Source: Massilia glaciei (lineage in GTDB: Bacteria > Pseudomonadota > Gammaproteobacteria > Burkholderiales > Burkholderiaceae_D). From it: a DNA stretch of 34,234 bases. Where the stretch lies: the NCBI RefSeq assembly GCF_003011895.2, contig NZ_PXWF02000275.1, forward strand, positions 1 through 34,234, written 5' to 3'. This document shows positions 1 to 11,856 of this stretch, one piece after another (the stretch's first letter is position 1; each line of letters opens with the position of its first letter). The notes beneath the pieces were generated by a model, which did not search any database, was not told the origin of the DNA, and saw only the letters and a list, made by a program, of their open reading frames with translations. The translations under genes were made by a program, and so were the position numbers.

Positions 1-6
1 TAATGT

Positions 7-83
<77 letters not shown>

Positions 84-150
84 GTGTACTGCTGTATTTT
101 TCTTTGCGGAGTGGAAGCTGCCCGTACGGGAGGCCTCCATTCTACTATGT

Positions 151-173
151 TCTGGCGGAGCGGACGGGACTCG
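151..173 (-). pseudogene. tRNA-Asp 3'-end fragment
   Basis: About 21 bp (153–173) match the last 21 nt of tRNA-Asp including CCA. The match runs a few more bases into the flank and shares a 'tgttc' flank with the intact copy at 270–346. It stops inside the T-loop, and the D-arm, anticodon arm and 5' half are absent. It cannot fold into a tRNA. It is either a decayed tandem copy or the kind of tRNA 3'-end repeat that integrating elements leave as an attachment site. No integrase is visible nearby. Confidence 0.75.
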
Positions 174-193
174 CCTACATTCTGCAGGCCGCT

Positions 194-213
194 GATTTCC
201 TTGCAAGGAAATC
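194..213. repeat. 20-bp perfect palindrome in tRNA spacer
   Basis: gatttccttg is followed directly by its exact reverse complement caaggaaatc. It lies between the tRNA-Asp fragment and the second intact tRNA-Asp, 18 bp before another hairpin. Its function is unknown. It could be a protein-binding dyad or part of an RNA processing structure in the tRNA precursor. Confidence 0.6.
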
Positions 214-230
214 TCTTCGTGTCCCAAACC

Positions 231-252
231 GTGCTCCCCGCAGGGGGAGCAC
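231..252. repeat. GC-rich 9-bp hairpin in tRNA spacer
   Basis: gtgctcccc and ggggagcac pair perfectly around a 4-nt loop. No T-run follows on either strand, so it is not a classic intrinsic terminator. In a tRNA-Val–Asp–Asp precursor read on the minus strand it would lie between the two Asp genes and could affect processing. Confidence 0.6.
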
Positions 253-269
253 TCCATCAAACTTTGTTC

Positions 270-346
<77 letters not shown>

Positions 347-375
347 AAAAATACTTTTTTACAACGCTATCTGAC

Positions 376-451
376 TGGTAGGGGCTGACAGGCTCGAACT
401 GCCGACCTACGCCTTGTAAGGGCGCCGCTCTACCAACTGAGCTAAGCCCCC
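376..451 (-). tRNA. tRNA-Val (UAC)
   Basis: A 76-nt minus-strand tRNA beginning GGGGGCTTAGCTC and ending in an encoded CCA. The anticodon loop CTTACAA gives anticodon TAC (Val). The 5' end was set at 451 because the acceptor stem then pairs fully (first pair G-U) and U falls at position 8. It follows hupB in the direction of transcription. Confidence 0.95.
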
Positions 452-484
452 AAAGGTTGTTCAACCACGGTGCCGCCAAATAGT

Positions 485-508
485 TTCGACGATTGTCACC
501 TCGTCGAA
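485..508 (-). terminator. Hairpin after hupB
   Basis: ttcgacga and tcgtcgaa form a perfect 8-bp stem around an 8-nt loop, 6 bp after the hupB stop. No clear T-run follows on the minus strand. It may be a weak terminator or a 3'-end stabilising structure, with read-through into the tRNA cluster possible. Confidence 0.4.
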
Positions 509-513
509 GGCAA

Positions 514-786
514 TTAGTTTACTGCATCCTTGAGCGCTTTGCCAGCTTTAAATTTAGGAACGCGCGCGGCGTCGATTTTGATCGCCTCCTTGGTGCGCGG
601 GTTGCGTCCGGTGCGCGCCGCGCGCTCGCCGACCGAGAATGTCCCGAAGCCGACCAGGGTCACGCTGTCGTTCTTTTGCAGGCTGCCCGTCACCGCCACG
701 ATCATCGCGTCGAGCGCGCGCGTGGCCGAGGCCTTGGTAATGTCGGCCGACTTCGCGATCTCTTCGATCAGTTCCGTTTTGTTCAC
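514..786 (-). CDS. hupB: DNA-binding protein HU-beta
   Basis: This 90-residue histone-like protein bends and constrains DNA as a dimer in the nucleoid. The HU/IHF fold is complete. The N-terminal helices begin [15 protein letters not shown]. The dimer-core segment contains [13 protein letters not shown]. The DNA-binding arm contains GRNPRT, and the protein ends [13 protein letters not shown]. The length is the family norm. It follows lon on the same strand, as in many proteobacteria, but a terminator-like hairpin (978–1002) and a separate promoter (875–904) lie between them, so it is probably transcribed on its own. HU rather than IHF is favoured by the RNPRT arm and by the lon-hupB order. 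Confidence 0.97.
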   Translation of the reverse strand: MNKTELIEEIAKSADITKASATRALDAMIVAVTGSLQKNDSVTLVGFGTFSVGERAARTGRNPRTKEAIKIDAARVPKFKAGKALKDAVN

Positions 787-874
787 TCGTATCCCCGTTC
801 CATGTGTGGCCGCGCCTGCGCGGACTGCGCAATCTCGCGCGCCTTTTAGCGTGCGGAAATAATCCGCAGCGCGT

Positions 875-904
875 ATTAAACAAGCCGCCTGCCTATTGTG
901 TCAA
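875..904 (-). promoter_or_regulatory. Probable sigma70 promoter of hupB
   Basis: On the minus strand a perfect TTGACA (904–899) lies 18 bp from TTTAAT (880–875). The predicted start falls about 80 bp upstream of the hupB ATG. A small GCGGA/TCCGC hairpin (853–867) sits near the start of the leader. The position between the lon terminator and hupB fits an independent hupB promoter. Confidence 0.65.
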
Positions 905-970
905 GAGAAGGACGCAGGGAATTCGTATTGCACCGCAATGCGCCGCGGACCGTCGGCGTAGGCTTGCCCC

Positions 971-1002
971 AAAAGCAGACAAGCGCCACATGGGCGCTTG
1001 TC
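971..1002 (-). terminator. Intrinsic terminator of lon
   Basis: gacaagcgcc and ggcgcttgtc form a perfect 10-bp stem with a 5-nt loop (978–1002). On the minus strand it is followed by TGCTTTTGG. It lies about 20 bp after the lon stop codon. Confidence 0.75.
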
Positions 1003-1024
1003 ATTTACAACTGCGGATCCACTT

Positions 1025-3433
<2,409 letters not shown>

Positions 3434-3591
3434 GGCATACCTTTTTAGAAAACGTGTTTACGATGTTGGCACTGGCTGCCAAAACACAAGACCGGACGGT
3501 AAAAAATATTTCTACTGATAATTTAGATAATCACTTTTTTGATTAACTGAATTACATGGCCTGTTCAAAAAGTTTTAAAAGCATCAAATAA
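3434..3591 (-). promoter_or_regulatory. AT-rich leader region of lon
   Basis: This region between the clpX terminator and lon is clearly richer in A and T than its surroundings. It holds two GATAAT direct repeats 9 bp apart (3517–3522 and 3526–3531). It must contain the lon promoter if the terminator at 3592–3627 works, but I see no convincing -35/-10 pair and no clear sigma32 element. Confidence 0.4.
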
Positions 3592-3627
3592 AAAAGCCAC
3601 CGCGCAGCGCCGCTGCGAGTGGCTTTT
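3592..3627 (-). terminator. Intrinsic terminator of clpX
   Basis: aaaagccac and gtggctttt form the outer stem, and cgcagc/gctgcg the inner stem, around a 3-nt loop. On the minus strand TTTATTT follows. A-rich sequence on the other side could let it work in both directions. It lies about 90 bp after the clpX stop. Confidence 0.85.
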
Positions 3628-3633
3628 CGATTG

Positions 3634-3682
3634 AAGCCTAATTCTTTTATTGAGATAAATTGTACCGCCAAGAATTAAGCTT
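3634..3682. repeat. 13-bp inverted repeat after clpX
   Basis: Arms at 3634–3646 and 3670–3682 match at 12 of 13 positions (aagcctaattctt against aagaattaagctt) around a 23-bp loop. They lie between the clpX stop and its terminator. In the mRNA they would form an extra AU-rich hairpin ahead of the terminator. The role is unknown. Confidence 0.5.
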
Positions 3683-3717
3683 TCAAACCCTTTTCGTTGT
3701 GTGCGCGCGGCACTTTT

Positions 3718-4986
<1,269 letters not shown>

Positions 4987-5028
4987 GGGGCAGGTAAAGG
5001 TTGGTATTGCAATAAAGATAAGGCGTTG

Positions 5029-5055
5029 ATCATAACACCGCGGCAACACCGCGGC
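5029..5055 (-). promoter_or_regulatory. Candidate clpX promoter with 11-bp tandem repeat
   Basis: On the minus strand TGTTATGAT (5037–5029) reads as an extended -10 element (TG-N-TATGAT) about 45 bp upstream of clpX. There is no good -35. An exact head-to-tail duplication of aacaccgcggc (5034–5044 and 5045–5055) overlaps and precedes the -10 on the upstream side. Confidence 0.4.
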
Positions 5056-5101
5056 CAGACCAAGCACGTACACAGCTGCCATGCTACCCGAAATAAAAAC
5101 G

Positions 5102-5133
5102 AAACGCCCGAACCTTGCTGCGTCCGGGCGTTT
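5102..5133 (-). terminator. Intrinsic terminator between clpP and clpX
   Basis: aaacgcccg (5102–5110) and cgggcgttt (5125–5133) pair perfectly. On the minus strand the stem is followed by TCGTTTTTATTT. It would end tig-clpP transcripts before clpX, so clpX need not be co-transcribed with clpP. Confidence 0.85.
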
Positions 5134-5157
5134 TTCGGCTTCACTTTTGTAGATGCA

Positions 5158-5775
5158 TCAAGCGCGGCTGGTCAAGACTTTGTCGATCAGACCATATTCG
5201 ACCGCCTCGTCGCCGGACATGAAGCGGTCGCGGTCGGTGTCCTTGTGGATCTGGTCCATCGTCTTGCCGGTGCGCTCGGCAAGAATATGGTTGAGGCGCT
5301 CGCGCAGGTACAAAATTTCTTTCGCCTGGATTTCGATGTCCGAGGCCTGCCCCTGCGAGCCGCCCGACGGCTGGTGGATCATGATGCGCGAGTTGGGCAG
5401 CGAAAAACGCTTGCCCTTGGCGCCGGCGGCCAGCAGGAAGGCGCCCATCGAGGCCGCCATGCCCGTGCACAGGGTCGAGACGTCGGGCTTGATGAAGTTC
5501 ATCGTGTCGAAGATCGCCAGGCCGGCCGAGACCGAGCCGCCCGGGGAGTTGATGTAGAGCGAGATGTCCTTGTCGGGATTCTCGCTCTCGAGGAACAACA
5601 GCTGGGCCACGATCAAATTGGCCATCTGGTCGTGGACCGGGCCGACCATGAACACCACGCGCTCCTTGAGCAGGCGCGAATAGATGTCGTAGGACCGCTC
5701 GCCGCGTCCGCTCTGCTCAACCACCATTGGTATCAAACCAAGGGATTGTGTATCCAATGCCGGATTTCGGTTCAT
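5158..5775 (-). CDS. clpP: ATP-dependent Clp protease proteolytic subunit ClpP
   Basis: ClpP forms the two-ring, 14-subunit serine protease chamber served by ClpX and ClpA. The 205-residue protein carries the catalytic triad Ser109 (GMAASMGAF), His134 (IMIHQP) and Asp183 (DTDRDRF). Their spacings are those of E. coli ClpP. The NSPGGS oxyanion segment is at 76–81. A short N-terminal propeptide is likely to be removed by self-processing. The ATG at 5775 follows AGGAAGAG at suitable spacing. It lies 28 bp after tig, and the two are probably co-transcribed. Nothing unusual is seen in length or motifs. Confidence 0.98.
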   Translation of the reverse strand: MNRNPALDTQSLGLIPMVVEQSGRGERSYDIYSRLLKERVVFMVGPVHDQMANLIVAQLLFLESENPDKDISLYINSPGGSVSAGLAIFDTMNFIKPDVSTLCTGMAASMGAFLLAAGAKGKRFSLPNSRIMIHQPSGGSQGQASDIEIQAKEILYLRERLNHILAERTGKTMDQIHKDTDRDRFMSGDEAVEYGLIDKVLTSRA

Positions 5776-5803
5776 ATGTCTCTTCCTGGAAAGAACTTCA
5801 ACG

Positions 5804-7147
5804 TTACGCTTGTGCGTTGCTACCCATCAGTTCGTCGAACGCGACCGCGGTGGCGGTCACTTTCGCTTTGCTGAGCACATAGTTGACGACGTTTTCTTCC
5901 AATACAAGGGCTTCGACCTCCGACAGGCGCCGGCGGTCGCTGTAGTAGTACTTGAGCACTTCGCGCGGGTCTTCGTAGCTTTGGGCGAAATCTTCGATCT
6001 GGGCCTTGACCTGCTCGGCCGTCGCCTGCAGCGAGTTGTCGGACACCAGTTGCGACAGGATCAGCCCCAGGCGCACGCGGCGCTCGGCCTTGGCGGCGAA
6101 CAGCTCTTGCGGGAATGGCATGTTTTTGACATCCATGCCGCGCTGGGCCATGTCCTGGCGGGTCATTTCGGCGAGGCGCTCGGCGTCCTGCGCGATCATG
6201 ACCTTTGGAACTTCCATGTCGGTCGCGGCAAGCAGCGCGTCCATCACGGCTTCTTTGTTGCGCGCCTTGACGCGGCCCGACACTTCGCGCTCGAGGTTGA
6301 CCTTGATGTCCGCGCGCATTTTGTCGAGGTCGCCGTCTTCCATGCCCAGCGTCTTGGCGAATTCGCCGTCGACCGCCGGCAGGTGCGCCCACTCGAGTTT
6401 TTTGAGGGTGATGGTGAACTGGGCGGTCTTGCCGGCCACGTCCGCGCCATGGTAGTCAGCCGGGAAGGCCAGGTCGAAGGTCTTCGATTCACCGGCCTTG
6501 AGGCCGATCGTGGCCGCCTCGAACTCGGGCAGCATGCGCCCTTCGCCGAGCACGAAGGCGTAGTCTTCGGCTTTGCCGCCTGGGAACTCGACACCGTCGA
6601 TCACGCCGGTGAAGTCGACCGTGGCGCGGTCGCCGCTTTGTGCGGACTGGTCCGCGCCGCCGTCGCCGTGCTCGCCTGCCTCGCCCTTGACGTGGTAGTG
6701 CACGCGCTGCTTGCGCAGGATGTCGATGGTCTTGTCGATCTCGGCGTCGGACACTTCAGCCTTGACCGTGGTGATTTCGGCTGCGGCGAGGTCGCTGATG
6801 ACGACGTCTGGATAGACTTCGAAGGTGGCGTTGAACGTGAGCACGCCTTCCGGGCTGTCTTCTTTTGGCTCGATCGACGGGTAACCGGCGACGCGCAGTT
6901 CGTTTTCGTTGGCAGCGGCATTGAAGGCGCGGCCGACTTTGTCGTTGAGCACTTCCGATTCGATCTGGTAGCCGTATTGGGCCGCGACCATCTTCAGAGG
7001 AACCTTGCCTGGACGGAAGCCAGGCGCCTTGGCCGTTTTGGCCTGCTGTTTCAAGCGCTTTTCAACTTCCGTACGGACGTCAGTCAGCGGAAAAGAGATC
7101 GTCAGGCGACGCTCGAGTTTACCCAGGGTTTCGACTGCAGTTGCCAT
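5804..7147 (-). CDS. tig: Trigger factor
   Basis: Trigger factor binds the ribosome at the peptide exit tunnel and folds nascent chains. It is also a peptidyl-prolyl isomerase. The 447-residue protein begins [14 protein letters not shown]. The ribosome-docking signature GFRPGK is at 43–48. The FKBP-like isomerase domain, with [12 protein letters not shown], lies at about 175–260, followed by the long helical chaperone domain. The linker before the isomerase domain carries a Gly/Asp-rich stretch. The start at 7147 was chosen because the open frame upstream runs into tRNA-Leu. Only 31 bp separate the tRNA CCA end from the ATG. The leader is rich in A/T runs and has no clear Shine-Dalgarno, so tig may be co-transcribed with the tRNA and released by processing. 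Confidence 0.97.
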   Translation of the reverse strand: MATAVETLGKLERRLTISFPLTDVRTEVEKRLKQQAKTAKAPGFRPGKVPLKMVAAQYGYQIESEVLNDKVGRAFNAAANENELRVAGYPSIEPKEDSPEGVLTFNATFEVYPDVVISDLAAAEITTVKAEVSDAEIDKTIDILRKQRVHYHVKGEAGEHGDGGADQSAQSGDRATVDFTGVIDGVEFPGGKAEDYAFVLGEGRMLPEFEAATIGLKAGESKTFDLAFPADYHGADVAGKTAQFTITLKKLEWAHLPAVDGEFAKTLGMEDGDLDKMRADIKVNLEREVSGRVKARNKEAVMDALLAATDMEVPKVMIAQDAERLAEMTRQDMAQRGMDVKNMPFPQELFAAKAERRVRLGLILSQLVSDNSLQATAEQVKAQIEDFAQSYEDPREVLKYYYSDRRRLSEVEALVLEENVVNYVLSKAKVTATAVAFDELMGSNAQA

Positions 7148-7178
7148 GTAAAAATCGTCCAAAAAATTAAAAAATTCG

Positions 7179-7265
7179 TGGTGCGAGGAGGGGGACTCGA
7201 ACCCCCACACCATTGCTGGCGTCAGGACCTAAACCTGGTGCGTCTACCAATTTCGCCATCCTCGC
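7179..7265 (-). tRNA. tRNA-Leu (UAG)
   Basis: An 87-nt class II tRNA on the minus strand. It starts GCGAGGATGGCGAAATTGG, has anticodon loop TTTAGGT (anticodon TAG, Leu), a long variable arm (GACGCCAGCAATGGTGT), a GGTTCGAGTCC T-arm and an encoded CCA. It lies directly upstream of tig. Confidence 0.97.
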
Positions 7266-7309
7266 GCTATTCGCCGCACTTGCAATCAGGAACTACCAAC
7301 TTGACTGCG

Positions 7310-7350
7310 CATAAAAGCAAAGGGCGCCCGATGAACCGACCGGTCGCCCT
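7310..7350 (-). terminator. Probable terminator of the RND efflux operon
   Basis: On the minus strand AGGGCG (7350–7345) pairs with CGCCCT (7326–7321) across an 18-nt loop, followed by TTGCTTTTATG. It would separate the efflux operon from tRNA-Leu and tig. The stem is short. The 170 bp between here and the permease stop shows nothing else recognisable. Confidence 0.5.
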
Positions 7351-7520
7351 GCACTGCCTTTATTAGGGGCTACAACATCAACCCGTTATTTTACTGGATT
7401 TTCTGACACGCTAGGGCGTTTTTTGATGGCGCCGCGGAACGGGCCCCATGGGGAGTCTCGTTATTCCACATTTCCACCGCGCTTCAACTATCGTTACACT
7501 ACGCTTTTATTACGCCGCTG

Positions 7521-10500
7521 CTACTTCAGCTGCGGTTTTTTAACCCTGAAACAGGTCGCGTACAGCGCCGGCAGGAACAGCAATGTGAGCGCGGTCGCGA
7601 CCACCAGCCCGCCCATGATGGCGACCGCCATCGGCCCCCAGAACACCGAGCGCGACAAGGGGATCATCGCCAGCGCGGCGGCCGCCGCCGTCAGCACGAT
7701 CGGTCGGCAGCGGCGCACGGTCGATTCGATCACCGCGTCCCACGGCTCGGCGCCGTCGGCGATGTCCTGCTCGATCTGGTCGACCAGGATCACCGAATTG
7801 CGGATGATCATGCCGAACAGGGCGATCACGCCGAGGTTGGCGACGAAGCCGAACGGGCGCTGCAGGATCAGCAGCGCCATCGCCGCGCCCGCCACGCCCA
7901 GCGGGCCGGTCAGGAACACCAGCAGCGAACGCGAGAAGCTTTGCAGCTGCAGCATGAGCAGGGTGAAAACGATGAAGATCACCAGCGGCACGTTGGCCGC
8001 GATCGAGGCCTCGGCCGCCTTGCTGTCGGCGGCGGCGCCGGCCAGCGCCACCGAGTATCCGGCCGGCAGTGTGGCGCGGATCCCGGTGAGCTTGTCGCCG
8101 ATCTGGGTCGACACGGTCGGGCCCTGGATGCCGTCGACGACATCGGACTGGACCGTGATGGCCCACGCCCTGCCCTCGCGCCAGACCACCCCCGGCTCCC
8201 ACACGAAATGGGCGCGCGCGATCTGCGAGATCGTCACCGGCTTGCCCGAGCCGGTCGGGATGTTGGTGTCGTTGAGCACCGAGATGGTCGAGCGCTCCTC
8301 GACCGGCTGGCGCATCACGATGTCGATCAGCTTGTTGTCCTCGCGGAACTGGCCGACCGTCGTGCCCGACAGGATGGTGTTGGCCGCGCGCATCACCGTC
8401 TGCGAGGTCACGCCGAGCGCGCGCAGCTTGTCCTGGTCGAGGTCGAGGCGCAGCACCTTGACCGACTCGTTCCAGTTGTCGTTGACGCCGAGCGTGTTCG
8501 GATTGGCGCGCATGATCTCCTTGACCTGGTCGGCCAGGCCGCGCACGACGACCATGTCGGGGCCGGAGACGCGGAACTGGACCGGATACGGCACCGGCGG
8601 CCCGTTCGGCAGCAGCTTGACGCGCCCGCGCACCTCGGGGAAGTCGATTTTGAATTGCGCGATGATCTTCAGGCGCAGCGCCTCGCGGTTAGCCAGGCTG
8701 GTCGGCAGCACCACGATCTGGGCCACGTTGGTCTGCGGGAATATCTGGTCGAGCGGCAGGTAGAAGCGCGGGCTGCCGGTGCCCACGTACGAGGTCACGC
8801 TCTCGACATTGGGCTCGGCCCGCACGAAGGCCTCGAATTTTTTGGCCTGGGCCTCGGTCGCGGCGAAGGCGCTGCCCTCGGGCAGCCACAGTTCGACCAT
8901 CAGCTCCGGCCGGCTCGAATCCGGGAAGAACTGCTTCTCGATGAACTTGAAGCCGAACACGCCGAGCCCGAACACGGCCAGGCTCAGCGCGATGGTGGTC
9001 TTGCGCCAGGTCACGCACCAGGTCACGACCCGGCGGAAACGCATGAAGCCGGGCGTGTCGAACAGCTCGTGGCCCTGCTCGCCCTGGGCGTGCGGCTTGA
9101 CCTTGAGCAGCACGTAGCCGATGTAGGGCGTGAACACCACCGCCACCACCCACGAGATCAGCAGGGCCAGCGCGTTGACCGAGAACATCGAGAACGTGTA
9201 CTCGCCCGCGGCCGACGCCGCCAGGCCGATCGGCAGAAAGCCCGCCGCCGTGATCAAGGTGCCGGTCAGCATCGGCATCGCGGTCGAGGTGTAGGCGTAG
9301 GTGGCCGCGTCGAAGCGCGACATGCCCTCCTCCATCTTGCGCACCATCATTTCGACGGCGATGATGGCGTCGTCGACGAGCAGGCCGAGCGCGATGATGA
9401 GCGCGCCGAGCGATATCTTGTGCAGGTCGATCTTGAGCATGCTCATGAACAGGAAGGTGATCGCGAGCACCAGCGGAATGGTCAGCGCCACGACCAGGCC
9501 CGGGCGGAAGTCGATCCGGAACGGCTTGGTGTGCATGCCCAGCGCCAGGAAGCTGACCGCGAGCACGATCAGCACCGCCTCGATCAGCACCTTGATGAAT
9601 TCGCCGACCGAGGCCTTGACCGCGCGCGGCTGGTCCGACACACGCTCGAGGTTGATGCCGACCGGCAGCTTGGTCTTGATCTCGGCGATCGTCGCGTCGA
9701 TGTTCTTGCCCATGGCGATGATGTTGCCGCCCTTTTCCATCGACACGCCCAGCCCGATCACCTCCTTGCCGTTGAAACGCATCTTGTCCTGCGGCGGATC
9801 CTTGTATTCGCGCTTGACCTTGGCGAAGTCGCCGAGCCGGAAGGTGGTGGAGCCCGAGCGCAATTCGAGCTCCTCGATGTCGCGCACGGTCTTGAGCGCG
9901 CCCGTCACTCGCACCTGCAGGTTGTCGGACGGGGTCACGAGCACGCCGGTCGACTCGACCGCGTTCTGGGTCGCGATCTGGCCGACGATGGCCTCGAACG
10001 GCACGCCTAGCTGGGCGAACTTTTTGTGCGAGAACTCGATGTTGATCTTTTCGTCCTGCACCCCGAACTGCTCGACCTTGGCCACGCTGGGCACGCGCAA
10101 CAGTTGCTGGCGCACGAAATCGGCGTAGTCGCGCACTTCCGCGTAGGTGAAGCCGTCGCCCGAGAGCGCGAAGATGGAGCCGTAGGTGTCGCCGAACTCG
10201 TCGTTGAAGAACGGCCCGATCACGCCGCCCGGCAGGGTGCCGCGGATGTCGCCGATCTTCTTGCGCACCTGGTACCATGCGGCCGAGGTCTCCTTGGGCG
10301 GCGTCGATTCGCGCAACTGCAGGATGATCAGCGTCTCGCCCGGCTTGGAGTAGCTGCGGATCTTGTCGATGTTCGGGGTTTCCTGCAGCTTGCGTTCGAG
10401 CTTGTCGGTGACCTGCTCTGCCATTTGGACCGCGGTCGCGCCCGGCCACACGGCGCGCACCACCATGGCGCGGAAGGTGAACGGCGGGTCCTCGTCCTGG

Positions 10501-10607
10501 CCCAGGCTGCTGTAGCTGAGGATGCCGCCGATAAGCAGCGCGCCGATCAGGTAGCGCGTCAGCGCAATGTGTTCGAGGGCCCAGCGCGAAAGGTTGAACC
10601 CCCTCAT
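7521..10607 (-). CDS. RND efflux transporter permease
   Basis: This 1028-residue inner-membrane pump subunit uses the proton gradient to export substrates through a tripartite RND complex. The start MRGFNLSRWALEHIALTRYL was chosen at 10607, where ATGA overlaps the adaptor stop. The open frame continues 363 codons further upstream only as an out-of-frame reading of the adaptor. The layout is typical: TM1 at about 13–33, a large periplasmic porter loop, a TM2–TM6 block, a second loop, then TM8–TM12. Asp412–Asp413 in GLLVDDAIIAVE match the TM4 proton-relay pair of the drug-exporting (HAE) branch. The substrate cannot be told from sequence. No outer-membrane factor is encoded here. Confidence 0.93.
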   Translation of the reverse strand: MRGFNLSRWALEHIALTRYLIGALLIGGILSYSSLGQDEDPPFTFRAMVVRAVWPGATAVQMAEQVTDKLERKLQETPNIDKIRSYSKPGETLIILQLRESTPPKETSAAWYQVRKKIGDIRGTLPGGVIGPFFNDEFGDTYGSIFALSGDGFTYAEVRDYADFVRQQLLRVPSVAKVEQFGVQDEKINIEFSHKKFAQLGVPFEAIVGQIATQNAVESTGVLVTPSDNLQVRVTGALKTVRDIEELELRSGSTTFRLGDFAKVKREYKDPPQDKMRFNGKEVIGLGVSMEKGGNIIAMGKNIDATIAEIKTKLPVGINLERVSDQPRAVKASVGEFIKVLIEAVLIVLAVSFLALGMHTKPFRIDFRPGLVVALTIPLVLAITFLFMSMLKIDLHKISLGALIIALGLLVDDAIIAVEMMVRKMEEGMSRFDAATYAYTSTAMPMLTGTLITAAGFLPIGLAASAAGEYTFSMFSVNALALLISWVVAVVFTPYIGYVLLKVKPHAQGEQGHELFDTPGFMRFRRVVTWCVTWRKTTIALSLAVFGLGVFGFKFIEKQFFPDSSRPELMVELWLPEGSAFAATEAQAKKFEAFVRAEPNVESVTSYVGTGSPRFYLPLDQIFPQTNVAQIVVLPTSLANREALRLKIIAQFKIDFPEVRGRVKLLPNGPPVPYPVQFRVSGPDMVVVRGLADQVKEIMRANPNTLGVNDNWNESVKVLRLDLDQDKLRALGVTSQTVMRAANTILSGTTVGQFREDNKLIDIVMRQPVEERSTISVLNDTNIPTGSGKPVTISQIARAHFVWEPGVVWREGRAWAITVQSDVVDGIQGPTVSTQIGDKLTGIRATLPAGYSVALAGAAADSKAAEASIAANVPLVIFIVFTLLMLQLQSFSRSLLVFLTGPLGVAGAAMALLILQRPFGFVANLGVIALFGMIIRNSVILVDQIEQDIADGAEPWDAVIESTVRRCRPIVLTAAAAALAMIPLSRSVFWGPMAVAIMGGLVVATALTLLFLPALYATCFRVKKPQLK

Positions 10608-11755
10608 TTGGCCACCTCGGAGGCGCCCGTTTGCGCCGTGCGCATGACCACCGAGGCCGGCACGTCGACGCCGAGCACCTTGACCTTTTGGCCGTTTTTG
10701 AGCTGGTTGACGCCGGCCGTGACCACGGTCTGGCCGTTGGCGATGCCGCCGACGAGAACGACCTCGTTGCCGCTGGTGCCGCCGATCTGCACCGGCACCA
10801 TCTTGACGACGCCCTTCTCGACGACCCACACCGAGGTGGTCGATTTCTCGTGGTACAGCGCGCTCAAGGGCACGCGGATCACTGGGGTGGCCGTCTTGGA
10901 CGAGAATTGCACCAGCGCCGTCATGCCGAGCTTGACGTCCGGGGTGTCCGGGATCGACACGCGCACGGGATACGTGCGGGTGGCGGGATCGGCCACGGGC
11001 GAGACCTCGCGCACCTTGCCCGCGATCACGTCCTGCGGGCGGGCCCACAGCCGCACCTTGACGTCGGCCACCTGGCGCATGCCATCGACCTTGTCCTCCG
11101 GGATGCCGATCACGATCTCCTTCTCGCTCGTCTTGGCCAGCCGCACCACCGGGGTGCCGGGCGAGACCACCTGCCCGACCTCGGCGTCGACCGCGGTGAC
11201 CACGCCGTCGATGTCTGCCAGCAAACTGGCGTAACCGGCCTGGTTCGATTGGCCGCGGTAGGCGGCCAGCGCGGCGTCGACCTGGGCCTGGCTCGCCTTG
11301 AGGGCCGAGTTTTTGGCGTCGAGCACGGCCTGGCTGACGAAGTTTTTCGCGCGCAGCTCCTGGTAGCGCTTGAACTCGGCACGGGCGAAGTCGCGCGCGC
11401 TTTCGACCCCGCGCAGCGCGGCTTTTGCCTGCGACTGCGCCAGCTGCAGGTCCTGGGCGTCTAGTTGCATGAGCAACTGGCCGCGCTTGACGACCGTGCC
11501 CACGTCGACCTTGCGCGCGACGATCTTGCCGCCGACCCGGAAGCCGAGGCGCGACTCCACGCGCGAACGCACTTCGCCCGGATACTCCGCGTTGATATCG
11601 ATGTCGCTGGCGTTGATCACGATCGCGCGCACCGGGCGCACGTCCTCGGTCTTGGGTGCCGGCTTCGAGCAGGCGCTTAGGACCAGCAGCGAACAAGCAA
11701 GCAAGGCGCTGGCGCGAAGGGGCGGACTCTGGCGCAGTTTTTTGAGGGCGGACAC
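10604..11755 (-). CDS. RND efflux periplasmic adaptor lipoprotein
   Basis: This 383-residue membrane fusion protein links the permease to an outer-membrane channel. It begins with a GTG codon (11755) after AAAGGAA. The signal peptide ends in the lipobox LSAC with Cys29 as the lipidated residue, so the protein is anchored to the inner membrane. The biotinyl-lipoyl-like halves flank an alpha-helical hairpin at about 95–150: GFRVGGKIVARKVDVGTVVKRGQLL on one side and DIDGVVTAVDAEVGQVVSPGTPV on the other. A beta-barrel domain and a membrane-proximal domain follow. Its TGA overlaps the permease ATG by 4 bp (ATGA), implying translational coupling. No regulator gene lies next to it. Confidence 0.92.
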   Translation of the reverse strand: MSALKKLRQSPPLRASALLACSLLVLSACSKPAPKTEDVRPVRAIVINASDIDINAEYPGEVRSRVESRLGFRVGGKIVARKVDVGTVVKRGQLLMQLDAQDLQLAQSQAKAALRGVESARDFARAEFKRYQELRAKNFVSQAVLDAKNSALKASQAQVDAALAAYRGQSNQAGYASLLADIDGVVTAVDAEVGQVVSPGTPVVRLAKTSEKEIVIGIPEDKVDGMRQVADVKVRLWARPQDVIAGKVREVSPVADPATRTYPVRVSIPDTPDVKLGMTALVQFSSKTATPVIRVPLSALYHEKSTTSVWVVEKGVVKMVPVQIGGTSGNEVVLVGGIANGQTVVTAGVNQLKNGQKVKVLGVDVPASVVMRTAQTGASEVAK

Positions 11756-11834
11756 GGCGTTTTCCTTTAAGATGCGGGACTGTAAGTTGCTAAGCGGATA
11801 TTACTCCGACTGATTGCGAATAACTAATGACTTT

Positions 11835-11856
11835 CCGGTTAGTAATTATAAACCGG
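11835..11856. promoter_or_regulatory. Inverted repeat around the RND -10 box
   Basis: ccggtt (11835–11840) and aaccgg (11851–11856) flank the TATAAT of the RND promoter. A second, overlapping dyad is actaa-N11-ttagt (11823–11843). The layout suits a repressor that blocks RNA polymerase, for example one of the TetR type, but no such regulator is encoded in the window. Confidence 0.45.

Noticed and set aside
7148-7213. A 22-residue N-terminal extension of trigger factor
   Set aside because: It would be read from within tRNA-Leu. The family start is [12 protein letters not shown] at 7147.
7941-10010. A 689-codon plus-strand frame opposite the RND permease
   Set aside because: Same reason: shadow of a clear permease gene, with His/Arg/Glu-rich low-complexity content.
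10608-11696. A 363-codon upstream extension of the permease frame, suggesting a fusion protein
   Set aside because: The extension overlaps the adaptor gene in another frame and reads as Arg/Gly-rich nonsense. The permease has a proper start at 10607 with an ATGA overlap.
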